A stretch of DNA of 64,000 nt from Brugia malayi. Taxonomy: Eukaryota > Nematoda > Chromadorea > Rhabditida > Onchocercidae. The stretch lies in NCBI RefSeq assembly GCF_000002995.4, contig NW_025062479.1, forward strand, positions 24,110,221 through 24,174,220, in the 5' to 3' direction. Position 1 is the first letter of the stretch, and each line of letters opens with the position of its first letter. The position numbers and the translations under genes are program-made. Positions 45,281-58,539 of this stretch are shown piece after piece. Under the pieces are notes generated by a model. That model was not told the origin of the DNA and searched no databases. It saw only the letters and a program-made list of their open reading frames with translations.

Positions 45281-45526
45281 ATGGTATCTGTGTGCATCTT
45301 ATTTACTAGCACAAATAACGCTGATAATATTGATGATGTTGATGGTGATGGTGATGGTGATGGTGATGTTACTGATGACGATAATGATAATGATGATAAT
45401 GAAGGTTGCATTGGTGATAGGTGCTGTATTGCGGCTACAAATGCTGTATTTGATCATTTTATTATTTACATTCCTTTAAATGATATACATACACCATTAC
45501 CATACCCGGGTAGGGATCAAAAATGA
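45281..45526 (+). other. Open frame over GATGGT repeat with a protein-like end
   Basis: The frame runs through a GATGGTGATGGTGAT microsatellite (acidic D/G/N run), then leaves it and reads EGCIGDRCCIAATNAVFDHF, followed by IPLNDIHTPLPYPGRDQK and a stop. The part after the repeat has balanced codons and two adjacent cysteines, unlike its surroundings. A TTTACTAG acceptor-like site precedes it at about 45303-45310. It could be a terminal exon, but no partner exon was found. Confidence 0.25.
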
Positions 45527-46493
45527 TAATAATAGTAATAATCATGATAATGATAATGATAACGTATCCTTGTCCTTGTTAATTAATCATCTTATATTTA
45601 TATTATTGTATTATTTACAAACGATGAATATTCATTATAAAATTTATCACTCAACTTGGTGACATTTTATATTATCTATTTAAGAATTTTATATTATTTA
45701 CTTTTTCATCGTTGCGCTTTTTTCATTTTTTAATTACAATTCATCAATGTAAGATGCACTAATTAATAAGCATCTAATTAAAGCTAATTAATTAAGCATA
45801 TTTGATTAGAAATGAATTTTTGGAATAATATTTTGTAATAATTTTTCTTTTTCAATTAAAATTCCTATTTCATTTATTTTTTTAATGCTACAGCAATATA
45901 TTTATATTTTTATCGTTAGCTATGCTTTATTCAATTAATTTATCACAGTTTTTTCTTTTTTCTTTTTTTTAATGTTAAGTTATCAAGTTAAAAAATGTAA
46001 CGTGTAATGATGTGTTGACGTGTGATAACGTGTAAATTATAGTAAAACACGTTGAAATTTAATAAATGAAATTTCAGTAAAATTTGATATCATAACTTAT
46101 TAAATGATAAGAATGTTAATTATACTTATTAAATGATAAGAATGTTAATTATACTTATTAAATGTACTTATTAAATAATACTTATTAAATGATAATAAAA
46201 TTATGATAACGCAATAATACTTATTAAATGATAATAAAAATTATGATTTCATTCTAGGATTTCATTTTAACAATTTTATTCTTTTTTTTCCCGTTCATAT
46301 GAAAAGTTTTATTTTATTTATATTTAACGGAATATTTTATAACTTTGATCAAATTTCTTATGATTAATTACTTTTGAATGTTTCTTTCAATCAAACAGTT
46401 AAACAAAAGCATAATTAATCAAAAATTTCTTATCATTACTAATAAATTTTGTTATGATCATTATTTCTGTTTATGTGTAAAAATATGATAGCA

Positions 46494-47370
46494 AATTTAT
46501 TTATATCATTTAATTTCTATCATATACGTACGTGATTTCAAATACGTTTATATCATTTAATGTCTAATATATACGTACGTGATTTCAAATACGTATGTAC
46601 CATTTAATGTCTAACATGTAGGTGATTTCAAATACGTATATATCATTTAATGTCTATCATATACGTACGTGATTTCAAATACGTATATATTATTTAATGT
46701 CTAACGTATACGTACGTGATTTCAAATACTTATATATCATCTAATGTCTATCATATACGTACGTGATTTCAAATACGTATATATTATTTAATGTCTAACG
46801 TATACGTACGTGATTTCAAATACTTATATATCATCTAATGTCTATCATATACGTACGTGATTTCAAATACTTATATATCATTTAATGTCTATCATATGCG
46901 TACGTGATTTCAAATACGTACATATCATTTAATGTCTATCATATGCGTACGTGATTTCAAATACGTATATATTATTTAATGTCTAACGTATACGTACGTG
47001 ATTTCAAATACTTATATATCATCTAATGTCTATCATATACGTACGTGATTTCAAATACGTATATATTATTTAATGTCTAACGTATACGTACGTGATTTCA
47101 AATACTTATATATCATCTAATGTCTATCATATACGTACGTGATTTCAAATACTTATATATCATCTAATGTCTATCATATACGTACGTGATTTCAAATACT
47201 TATATATCATCTAATGTCTATCATATACGTACGTGATTTCAAATACTTATATATCATTTAATGTCTATCATATGCGTACGTGATTTCAAATACTTATATA
47301 TCATTTAATGTCTATCATATGCGTACGTGATTTCAAATACGTATATATCATTTAATGCCTGAAATATACG
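46494..47370. repeat. 47-bp minisatellite, about 18 copies, ACGTACGTGATTTCAAATAC
   Basis: Unit: TATATATCATTTAATGTCTA, TCATATACGTACG, TGATTTCAAATAC. Variants (TACT or TACG ending; TATCAT or TATTAT; CTATCATAT or CTAACGTAT) alternate, which points to 94-bp higher-order dimers in the middle. Each unit holds the palindrome CGTACG. It is the longest regular array in the window. Confidence 0.95.
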
Positions 47371-48229
47371 TACCTAATATATAAGTCAATATGTTTTAAT
47401 GTAAAATTTTTATATAAAATTAAAAAAATATGCAAAAAATTTATTAATTATTGAATGAATGATAATATTATCATAAATGATAATCAGATTAAGTAATTTT
47501 TGATACTTTTAATTAAGTAATTTTTGATAATAAAAAAAAAAAAAATTATTGTTTTTTTTTTTTTTGTAATAGAAGAATTTGTCCAATTTCAATCATTTCA
47601 TCCATCTCTCAACCATTTTTCACTAATTTTTTTTCAAGGACAATTTAGTATCATATCAAATGAAAACCGTACTGTCATTATTGATTCAATAAAACTAGTT
47701 TTTCTTTTTCTCTCTCTAAAAAAAAAAAAAAATTTATGAATTTATATAAAGTATACTTATTTCATTTTTGTTCCTTCTTTTTTTTTTTTTTTTTTTTTAT
47801 TATTATTTCATCTTATTACAGTTTTTCAAAAAATTAAATTCATTTTTTTTAAAATGTAATATTTCAACTTTTTCTAACTTATTTATCGACCTTTTTCGCT
47901 TTTTGTTTTTTCTCCAAATGAATAAATCACATTATCAATGATAACATATTATCAACAAATCAAAAAAAAAAGAAGGAAATTACTCGGTTTAAAGTTATCA
48001 GTAATATTACTTATAAAAAAAAAAAAAAAATTATATTAGCAATTCAAATTTATTTCTTTCATAAAAAATTTTATTAGATTACATTTTAATTTATCAATTT
48101 TTATTTTTTTTTTTTTATTATCAAAAAAAAAAAAAATATTTATGAGAATGATTTTAAGTATTTGCATATGTTTATTTACCGTATTCATTGCCAATCATTC
48201 AACAAATACATCAATTTTCATTTGTAAAT

Positions 48230-48700
48230 AATTGATTGCATACTGTAACTGAAGAACACAAAATTATGGTATCAATTTATTTGATAATTTAAAAAAAAAA
48301 AAAAAAAAAAAAACTGTGACTGATAATTTGAACAGATAAATAATGATAATAATAATGATATCATAAATGATGTTATTTTCCTCGAATACAAAATTATGTT
48401 ATCAATTTCTTTGATTAATATTTGATACTGATTGAAAATATTTTCTTAAAAAAAAAAAATAAATAAAATTGTAACTGATAATTTGGACAAACAAATAGTG
48501 ATAACAATAATGATATCATAAATGATGTTATTTTCCTCGAATACAAAATTATGTTATCAATTTCTTTGATTAATATTTGATACTGATTGAAAACATTTTT
48601 TTTTTTTTTACAAATAGAAAACTGTAACTGATAATTTAGAGAGACAAATAATGATAATAATAATAATGATATCATAAATGATGTTATTTTCCTTTTCTTT
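48230..48700. repeat. About 140-bp tandem repeat, three to four copies
   Basis: Units contain ACTGATAATTTGGACA, AATGATATCATAAATGATG, TTATTTTCCTCGAATACAAA and TTTGATACTGATTGAAAA separated by A or T runs of different length. The minus-strand frames 48415-48790 are repeat artefacts. Confidence 0.8.
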
Positions 48701-51689
48701 TTTTTTTTTTTTTTTTTTCTCAAAAAGAAAAGAAAAATTTTTTAAATTTTCGTATAGCGAAAATGAATGATTACATTTTACCTTAACCAATCATTTTCGC
48801 TTTTCAAACTTCCTTTTTAATTTTTATCAAATTTCTTGTCTTTCATTGACAACACTGATTGGCTTAGCAAAATTATAACCTGTTTTTGACAAATAATAAT
48901 AATACTATCAATTAATAACATCATCGTTTAATAATCGATAACAACAACAACAACAACGATAATAAACAACAAACAACAAACAACAACAACAACAGCAGCT
49001 ACTACTCTTTGGTTATAATTTAAAATTGAAAACATATGAAAATATTAGAGAAAAGTGTTGGAAATTTTAAGAGAATTTAGATGAATAAACAAAAATGGGT
49101 TAGATTAATTTTTATAAAATGTTATTTGAAAATAAAAATTTTCATTTTAAACGAAAACTTTTTCCATCAAATAATTTGCAATAGTTTTAACATTTACGTA
49201 GTTAAACTATAAATCTAATTTGCATTACCATATAAAAAAGTTTGAATGTTGCAAAAATTATTAGTTAAATTTTTACTCAATTTTAACACTGATTTTTGTG
49301 GCATAGGATAGCAAGAAATGAAATGAAATGAAAATTTGTAAAAATAAAATTTTTTTTTTGTTAATTTGATTTAATTTTAATATTTCAATGTTTAAATGAA
49401 AAAGTACTTTCAATTTTTCTTTTTTTGTTTTTTTTTTTTTCTGTTTTTAAAAAATAAATATTACTAAATTTTGCATTTAGTTTAGGTTTTTTATGCTAGA
49501 ATTAAATGATTTATTTTCTATGATTAATTAAGAATGCAATGAATAAGATTAAAAATATTTGTAGTAACAATTTTTCTTTTTTTTTTTTTTTTTTTTTTTG
49601 TTGAATTTTTGCATTTATAATGATTTGATTGTAGAAAAGATAATTTATAAAAATACTTTAATGGTATCATATTATTATAACTTATAAATTTTGCTACTAA
49701 TATATTATAATAAAGTTAAATAAGTTAAATAATTTGAATTGTATTAGTAGGTCAAAGAGTTTTAGGTTAAACTTAGATTGGTTAAATTTAAATATTGCAA
49801 ATTGGATATATATTTTTTAAATCATTTCTTGAGGTGTTATTTTTTTTTTTTAACCTATTTTTTTTAAAAAAAAAAACATAGTATATTTTATAATTTATGC
49901 CAGTTTTTGATTATTAGAAAAAAATGATTTTAATTTTATTTGTCATAAATTTGTGGTATTAATTAAATTTAAGATGAAAAGTAAACAGTTAATTTAGTGC
50001 AATTTTTAGTACTAAAAATTTATCAATGCTTCTTTACATGTCTTATTAAATGAATTTGCAAAAAAAAAAAAAAAAATAAACAAGTAAATAAATTTATCTT
50101 AGTTTAATTGTTTGTGTTTAAACACAAATAAACATTAAATAATTTTAGGATAAGGTTAAAATTTTTTTTTAAAAAAAAAAAAAAACATTGCTTAGTTAGA
50201 AACATTTTATTTTTTTTTTTTTTTTTTTGACATAAAAATTGGTTAAAATTAATTGATAATTTCCTCTCCTAGAAAGTAATCAGTTACAATAAAACAAGTA
50301 ATTACAGTTTCGAAAAAGAGTTTTGACATCATTGAAGTTCTAGATGAAAAAATATTCATCTGTCATCATCTTTTATTAACTGTTTTAAATCACACACAAA
50401 AGGTAAATGTCGAATTTATTTTTGAAGGTTTTTTTTTTTTCCCTCTCTCTCTCTCTCTTTTTTCTTTTCCATTTCTTCTCTTCATTACCTTTTATCATAT
50501 GATAATGATGATAAGAACAGAGAATGACTGATAAATAGGTAAAAGAAGAAAGAAAAAAGATGAACTTTTAAATTCTTTTTTTTTTTTCTTCAAGTATTTG
50601 TTACAGTGTTATGTAAAAAAAAAAAAATTATTTTTCATTCTTGTTAAATGTTAAAATCATTTTTTTTTTTTTTTGCTAATTATATCATCCCTTACTTTTT
50701 TTTTTTTTAAATTTATTTATTAAATTAAAATAAAAACAAAAAAAATAAAATAAAATGGAAGAAAAAAGAGAGAGAGAGAGAGAGAAATGATGTATAATAA
50801 TTCATTCAGATTAGAAATTTCAAAAAAAAAAAAAAAAAAAATGACGCATAATCGTTTTATGATTAAAAAAAAAAAAGTTTTTCTTTTCATCATTATTTTA
50901 ATCTCTACATATACTCTCTTTTATCTTTTTTTTTTTTTAATTATTTAAATTGCGTAAAAAAAAAAAAAAAAAACTTTATTTTCCAGAAAAAAAAAAAAGA
51001 AAAAGAAAGATACCGCATAGCAAATTGCGCCATCACAATTCTTCGGTAATAGAATGATAGATTAGATGATGTAATAATATGATAGAATTTAACTTAATGA
51101 AATATGTATGTATGCATGTCTGTGTATGTGTATGTGTATATCCTTTGTATGTGTATGTTTGTGTATGTGTCTGTTAATTTATTCATAGAGATTAATTAAT
51201 TAATGCTGTATAGCTAATACTGTATTTGTAAAGGATTACCGTAAGTAACTTCATAGAATTAAGCGATCAAATCTATCCATCTGTTACTTTTTTTTTTTTT
51301 TTTTTTAAAGTAAACAAAAAAAAAGTTACAATACAAATTGCTATTTCAGTATAATATTAATAAAATTAAAATTGAATACATAAAAACTAAATATAAATTA
51401 ACTGCAATAATCATATGTTATAATTGATTTACAATTATGCTGTATGTATTACATGTAAGAATTGAAATAAGCATTAAGTGAATTTGATTATAATTTATAA
51501 TTCATATTTTGATATTAGCTTAAGCGAAAAAAAGAAATTAATGATAAAATTCTTTCTTATATATACAGCTTGATTAATTAATAATTCTAATTATTTAGTA
51601 TTTAATAATAATAATTAATAATTCTAATCAATTTATTATTTTTATTAATAAGAATAATTATATATAAATTAAATTAAAATAAACAAACA

Positions 51690-52050
51690 AATATGTAATA
51701 ATAATAACAATAGTAGTATTAATAATAATAACAAATTAATATAAACAAACGAATATATAATAATAATAATAGTATTAATAATAATAACAAATTAATATAA
51801 ACAAACGAATATATAATAATAATAATAATAGTAGTAATAATAATAACAAATTAATATAAACAAACGAATATATAATAATAATAATAATAATAGTAGTAAT
51901 AATAATAACAAATTAATATAAACTAACGAATATATAATAATAGTAATAATAATAAATTAATATAAACAAATGATTATATAATAATAGTAATAATGATAAT
52001 AATAGTGTTAATAATAATAAATTAATATAACAAACGCATATATAGATATA
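51690..52050. repeat. AATAAT trinucleotide and about 65-bp composite repeat
   Basis: About six units of ATTAATATAAACAAACGAAT, ATATAATAATAATAATAG and TAATAATAATAACA with varying numbers of AAT steps. Confidence 0.85.
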
Positions 52051-52339
52051 ATATTGCTATGATTAATATATATGATTAGTAATTATGATTAATATGAAAA
52101 AAAAAATAGTTAAAGAATTTAAAAAATTTAAATTATCATAAAATATACTATAATGATTAATTATAATATTTCATTACAATTATTTTATTTCATTTCATAC
52201 ATTTTATTTACTTTTATTCTTTTTCACAATATAAAATGTATTCATAGGCTTAAAAATGCTATAATGTATATTTTAATTCAAAAAATAAATAAAACGAAAA
52301 ACAAAAAAAAAAAAAAAAAAAGGAAAACAATAATGGTTG

Positions 52340-52432
52340 ATATTCAATTCTGATATTGATGATGATGATGAGATGATAATGATGATGATAATGATGATGA
52401 TGATGATAATGATGATGATTATGATGATGATT
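52340..52432. repeat. GAT trinucleotide microsatellite
   Basis: Imperfect (GATGATGATAAT)n. Its right end is also the end of the minus-strand open frame at 52419-52496. Confidence 0.9.
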
Positions 52433-52496
52433 TTAGCTGATGCAATGAGCGCAGATTAGGTCTAATGATAACAGCTTCGATCGGACATTTTTGCAT
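52419..52496 (-). other. Short protein-like minus-strand frame in a GC-rich island
   Basis: Reads MQKCPIEAVIIRPN then LRSLHQLKSSS and a stop, 25 residues, with the terminal serines encoded by the adjacent GAT/ATC repeat. The composition is far from the local AT background. It could be the end of a last exon (CAAAG precedes the poly(A) run upstream), but no upstream exon was identified and the opposite strand is partly open too. Confidence 0.2.
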
Positions 52497-54050
52497 TTTT
52501 TTTTTTTTTGCTTTGAAAAAATCAGCTGAATGAATGGAATAAAATCATTTCATATATAATATTTACATTTCATTTTCTTTTCTTTTTTTTTTTTACTTTT
52601 ATTTTTTTTTTTTTTGCCATTTCATTTTTAATTATTAATTTTTTTTGAATAAATATGCATTTCATTAATTTTATTTTATTTTCTTATGTATAAATTTAAT
52701 CATTATTAAGAAATTAAGCTAGTTTTTAAATATTTTAAATTTATAAAAGAATGGAAGAAAAAGAAAAGTTTATTTGATTAAATTATAATTTCTTAATTTG
52801 TAGCATTTTTTTTTTTTTTTTTTTTGGGAGGAAACAAAAAAGAAAAGAGATTTAGGAAGAGATTTAGATAAAATAAAATGTTGAAGTGGGATAAGAGGGA
52901 TTTTTATCCTTTATCTTTCGGCATATTTTTAAATCATTATTTTTTTTTTATGTGCTTATTATCGTTTTATTTCATTTCTTCTTTTTCTTTTTTTTTTGAA
53001 ATTTACTAAAATGTACCTAAAATGAAAAATTTACTTAATAAAGTAAATAAATGATTAAGTTAAATTTTCATCACTTCTAAAGTTAAATTATCACTTTATT
53101 ATTATCACATGTGTAAATTTTACATCGAACTATTATTATTATTACTATCAATCCCTTTGTGATAATAAGATAATGAAAATTTTAATGAGTTAAAATGATT
53201 TGCAAAAATTTTTCCACACTTTGCATAATTTATTGATTACATTGAAGTGAAGTAGTCATTTGACAGTTGTTAATGATAAATAAGTTTTGACTAATTTTAA
53301 AATTTCAAAATATATTATTCAATTTTAATTTTCAAGCAATAAACGATGTAATTAACGAACTAACTAACAGCAACATCGATTTTGCATAAAATTAGTTGAT
53401 TAAATGGATGAATTCATTTAAAATTTAAATTTTATATTTATGAATCATTTTCAATCACTAAATCACCAAATTGCTTACAACAATTTGCTATGCCAGTATA
53501 TATTATTATCATTTTTTATCATTTGCTATTATCACTAGAGTAGCACATCAGTTTATCAGTTAATAAAATTACATTTTTCAATGAATAATAATCTTTAGGA
53601 TCACGGTTTAAAATTTTAAATACAAATATTTAAAATTTTCTTTGCTTTCTAAAATTTAATCATTTATAGATGTTTTTTGTTTTTTGATAATTTTGTTATG
53701 ATAATAGCTATTATACAATCTTATCACTTGCTGATTTGTATTTGTAGCTTTACTAATTAATAACGAAGAGCAAAAATAAATTAATTAATGAAAGCATTTG
53801 TGACAAAAGACAAAACTATCCTATTTACGATTAGCAATTTTGAAATGCTTTATGTCATTCAAAGTCATTCGTAGCAAAATTTTATGTCAATCAATTTCTT
53901 ATTTTCATTTAATTAATTATTCAATTTGTTTGTTTACCTATTAAAATTATCGATGGCAATAATATTAGCATTATTTAATATAATATTTTCTAATTAAAAA
54001 AAAATAAAAAGTGTAAGAAAAATGAGTAAAATTGTTAAAACTAATAGTTT

Positions 54051-54083
<33 letters not shown>

Positions 54084-54265
54084 GAATAAAATGAGGTCTA
54101 AAAAAAATTTTTTTTTTTCATTTTGTAATTTATTGATAAATGATCATTAAATTTTTAAGATCAACAAAAATTTTCATTCTAAATTAGGGTACAAATCGGT
54201 CGTCAAATTAAATCAATCGGTCGGTCGGTTGGTCGGTTGGTCGGCATGAACTAAACTTTCTTCAG

Positions 54266-54448
54266 ATGCCGCAATCAAAGATATCAAAAAGGTATCTGAA
54301 TGAAGATTCACTGATTGCCATCACTGATAACAAACCGAGCGAAACTGATTTCTTGAAGGTCATCAAACCATCAATGATGATGATGTTGATGATGATGATG
54401 ATGATGATGTTGGTGAATGATGATGATGATGATTATTATCGGCGATAG
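54266..54448 (+). other. Candidate small open frame starting directly after TTTCTTCAG
   Basis: An ATG follows immediately on TTTCTTCAG, as expected for a trans-spliced start or an internal exon. The frame reads MPQSKISKRYLNEDSLIAIT, then DNKPSETDFLK, before dissolving into Met and Asp runs coded by a GATGAT microsatellite. The first 35 codons look protein-like. GTATCT (after KISK) and GTCATC (after DFLK) could serve as donors. A TCGGTCGGTCGG tract lies just upstream (54210-54243). Confidence 0.3.
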
Positions 54449-54724
54449 TACTCATTTTCACAAACTATCTTTTCAACAATTATTTCTGCTACCTCGTCAT
54501 CATCCTCTTCCTATCATTTTCAAATAACAAAATTTTGTCAACCACAATTTCTCACTCAATTCATAAATATATCATAAATTTTAAAAAAAAAATTAAAAAA
54601 AAAAAAAAAAGCGAACAAACTATTAAATTATCAAAAATTTTAACTTTTACTAATTAATTAATTATAATTTCTACCATTATCAATCACATTTTTATCAATT
54701 TGCAATTGAAATTTGAGAATATCT

Positions 54725-54939
54725 AAGCAGCACTACTGTATATAGACTAAATAAGTTAATTTAAATTATTTAAATTAAATTGGTAATACTGTACATAAGT
54801 TATTTTAAATTATTTAATTTATATATGCATAATAAATTATTTAAATTAAATTAGCAATACTGTATATATACTAAATAAGCTATTTTTAATTATTTAAATT
54901 GTATTTACATACTAAATTATTCAAATTAAATTAGCAATA

Positions 54940-54998
<59 letters not shown>

Positions 54999-55330
54999 AA
55001 TAAGTTATTTCAAACTATTTTTATGTTTTTTAATTATTTAAATTGTATTTAAATACTAAATTATTTAAATTAAATTAGCAATACTGCATATATATCAAAT
55101 AAGTTATTTCAAACTATTTTTATGTTTTTTAATTATTTAAATTATATTTACATACTAAATTATTTAAATCAAATTAGCAATATTGTATATATATACCGAA
55201 TAAGTTATTTTAAATTGTTTTTATGTTTTAAATTATTTTAAAATTATTTAAATTGTATATACATAATAAATTTTTTAAATTAAATTAGCAATACTCTATT
55301 ATATATACTAAATCATTCAATGAAACATAT
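54725..55330. repeat. About 100-bp AT-rich tandem repeat with an embedded (TA)n
   Basis: Six or so copies of TTAAATTAAATTAGCAATAC, TGTATATATA, AATAAGTTATTT and AATTATTTAAATTGTATT. One copy has expanded its TATATA into a (TA)n of about 28 dinucleotides at 54942-54996. Confidence 0.8.
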
Positions 55331-55599
55331 GAAATGCGTTAATAGTAATTGAATTTTTGATAATTTCAGGTTTTTTTGTTGTTTTTTTTTTCTTTTCCAA
55401 CTTTTAAATTCCAATCCAATCGTCAGATTGTTTGTTTGTTTGTTTTTTTTTTTTTACGAATTAACTTTAAATATTAATTAAATAAGAAAAATTATAACAA
55501 AATTTTTTATCAATGATATTTATCAGTATGAATTATTAATTATAAATTTTGTATTAATGATATTTCTCAATTATATATTACTAACATTTATCAGTAAAA

Positions 55600-55950
55600 A
55601 TTATTAATACCATTACTAGTAAAATTAATAATTTAAAATAAATTATTCTAATTGCATTCATTAATTTTCTTTCAAATTATTATTAATTACATTTTGTATT
55701 AATAATACTTTTCAATTATAATTTACTAATAATTATTAGTAAAATTATTAATTATTATTAGTAAAAGTAATAATTTAAATAAATTATTCTAATTGCATTC
55801 ATTAATTTTCTTTCAAATTATTATTAATTACATTTTGTATTAATAATACTTTTCAATTATAATTTACTAATAATTATTAGTAAAATTATTAATTATTATT
55901 AGTAAAAGTAATAATTTAAATAAATTATTCTAATTACATTCATTAATTTT
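55600..55950. repeat. About 150-bp direct repeat, two to three copies
   Basis: Two nearly identical blocks with AATAAATTATTCTAATTGCA, TTCATTAATTTTCTTTCAAA and TTACATTTTGTATTAATAAT, followed by a partial third. Confidence 0.85.
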
Positions 55951-56289
55951 CTTTCTTTTTCTTTTCATTATCATATGAAATGAGTAAAATTTATAAACTA
56001 AGTAACAATTATTTGTTTTTTTTTTCAATAAAATTTTTTTATAAAATAATTTTTCATTGATGATGCATTAGCATTAGGCATGGCATACAATAAGCATTAA
56101 AACAGCAAAATTTTTCCTTTTTCCTTTTTTTTTTATTTTTTTTTTCTGGCTGTATTCTCCGAGCAAAAATTTTGATATCGAATGATAATAGGTTTGGTCG
56201 GCACAACTGGGAACCATTTCCCAAATTCTACAAACTATCATCATCAACAATACTACTACTACTAATACAACAACTAAGCATTCATCCAA

Positions 56290-57190
56290 TCTCATCTCAA
56301 ACTATCACAAACTAACAATCACTATTATTGCTATTATCATTATTATCATTGTTAACATTACATTTATCAGTACCATTATTATTAGTTATTATAACAGTTA
56401 TCATTGTTATGATAGCAAGTTTTTTATCAATTTATATCAATTATCATTAATACTACTGAGCATTCAGTTATTATCATTATTATCATTGTTAACATTACAT
56501 TCATCAGTTATTATACTTTATCGTTATCATTGTTATGGTAGCAACTTTTTATCAATTTATATCAATTATCATTAATACTACTGAGCATTCAGCTATTATC
56601 ATTATTATCATTGTTAACATTACATTTATCAGTACCATTATTATTAGTTATTATAACAGTTATCATTGTTATGATAGCAAGTTTTTTATCTATTTATATC
56701 AATTAACATTAATACTACTGAGCATTGAGCTATTATCATTATTATCATTGTTAACATTACTTTTATCAGTACCATTATTATTAGTTATTATGCGATTATC
56801 ATTGTTATGATAGCGATTTTTTATGATTTTATATCAATTATCATTAATACTACTAAGCATTCATCGAATTTCATCGCAAACTATCACAAACTAACAGCCA
56901 TTGTTATCATTATTATCATTGCTAACATTATATTTATCAGTAATAATACTATTATCATTATTATTATAGCATTTTTTTATCAATTTATATCAATTATCAT
57001 CAATACTACTTAACATTCATGCAATCATCTCATCTCAAACTATCACAAATTATCAACCATTATTATTGCTATTATCATTATTATCATTGCTAACATTACA
57101 TTTATCAGTTATTATACTTTATCATTATCATTGTTATGATAGCAAGTTTTTTATCAATTTATATCAATTATTAGTAGTAATAATAGTTGT
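56290..57190. repeat. ATTATCATT-rich tandem repeat, about 130-170 bp, six copies
   Basis: Units contain ATTATCATTATTATCATTG, TTAACATTACATTTATCAGT, TATCATTGTTATGATAGCAA, TTATATCAATTATCATTAAT and ACTACTGAGCATTCA. Ile-rich plus-strand open frames (56535-57013) derive from it. The unit is rich in TTATCA/TGATAA (GATA-type) words. Confidence 0.85.
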
Positions 57191-57765
57191 TACGCATTAC
57201 TAACTAATATCACTTCTTTTTCATTTTTTTTCATTTTTTTTTTCTCTTTTTCATTTATCATAATTTTGCATAAAAATACTTCAAAATATTTTCTCTTAAA
57301 AAGAAACCAAGAGAGAGAGAGAGAGAGAGAGAGGGAGCAAGGGAAAAAAAAGAGAGAGGAAAAATTAAAAGTTGAAAGAAGAAAGAGTGAGAGAGAAGAA
57401 GAAGAAGAATAAAAAAAAAAAAACTGAACAATCCTTGAAAAATGATCGATTCTTACTTATCTTTTTTCTCCTGCAAAAATGATCGAACTATTTCGTCGTA
57501 TTTATAATGAATGAATCCGTTTTGTTCGCGCATTTCACAATTATTCCTTTTTCCTTTTCTCTTATTCATTAATTTTCCGATTTTCTGATTTTTTTTTTTT
57601 TTTTTTTTTTTGTTTCATTGAATAAATATTATTTGACCTGAAATTAGTATTATTAAATGTTAATTTTTGATGGAATAATTAATTTTGTGATAAAAATTTC
57701 TTTTTTTTTTTCGTTCTTTTTTGCTTCATCCATTTTTTTTTGAATTACTAATTATTTAGAGGTAA

Positions 57766-58115
57766 AGAATAAATAAATAAATAAAGGAAGGAATGAAGGA
57801 ATGAGCGAATGAGCGAATGAATGATTGAATGAATGAATAAATGAATGAATGAACGAATGAATGAGTGAATGAGTGAATGAATGAATGAATGATCAAAATG
57901 AATGATCGAACGAATGAATGAATGAATGAATGAATAATCAAAATGAGTGATCGAATGAATGAATGAATAATCAAAATGAGTGATCGAATGAATGAATGAA
58001 TAATCAAAATAAGTGATCGAATGAATGAATGAATGGACGAATGAATGAATGAATGAATGAATGAATGGGCGAATGAATGAATGAATGAATGGGTGAATGA
58101 ATGAATGAATGAATG
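57766..58115. repeat. GAAT tetranucleotide microsatellite
   Basis: Imperfect (GAAT)n with a 33-bp higher-order unit GAATAATCAAAATGAGTGATC repeated several times. The His-Ser-Phe-Ile minus-strand frame is its product. Confidence 0.95.
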
Positions 58116-58539
58116 CTGAAACATTTGTATTATCATTGTTAATTATCAGTGATAATATAAATGTAACTTATATTTCTTTTATATAATCATTTTGCAAGCA
58201 AAAAGAAAATAAACGATGATGACTCAATGGGAATAAATGATTTATTTTGATTTGATAAAGAATTTTCTAATGAAACTTTTTTGCTAGTTAAAAAGTTTTA
58301 AATTTTAATGCTAAAGACACATTTTTGTTTGATAATATAAAATAAATAATATTGAAAACTATTATTCATTTTTTTTTTTTCTTTTACATATCAAAATAAA
58401 TAAATCTCATTTACTATATTTTTTAATATTATATATTTAAAAATTTCCCAATTTATTACAAATTTCAAATATGATCGAAATTAAAGAAGGTAAAGAGGGA
58501 GAGAGAGAGAGTGATTGATATGATAATATAACAATGAAA

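Noticed and set aside
46494..47370. CRISPR-like appearance of the 47-bp repeat
   Set aside because: Units are contiguous with no unique spacers, and the context is eukaryotic; it is a minisatellite.
48415..48790. Minus-strand frames of 60-102 residues
   Set aside because: They cross poly(T) runs and copies of the 140-bp repeat; no exon evidence.
56535..57013. Ile/Thr-rich hydrophobic plus-strand frames resembling membrane proteins
   Set aside because: Generated by the ATTATCATT repeat; hydrophobicity is a codon artefact of ATT/ATC.
57756..58136. 126-residue His-Ser-Phe-Ile repeat protein on minus
   Set aside because: Direct product of the GAAT microsatellite.
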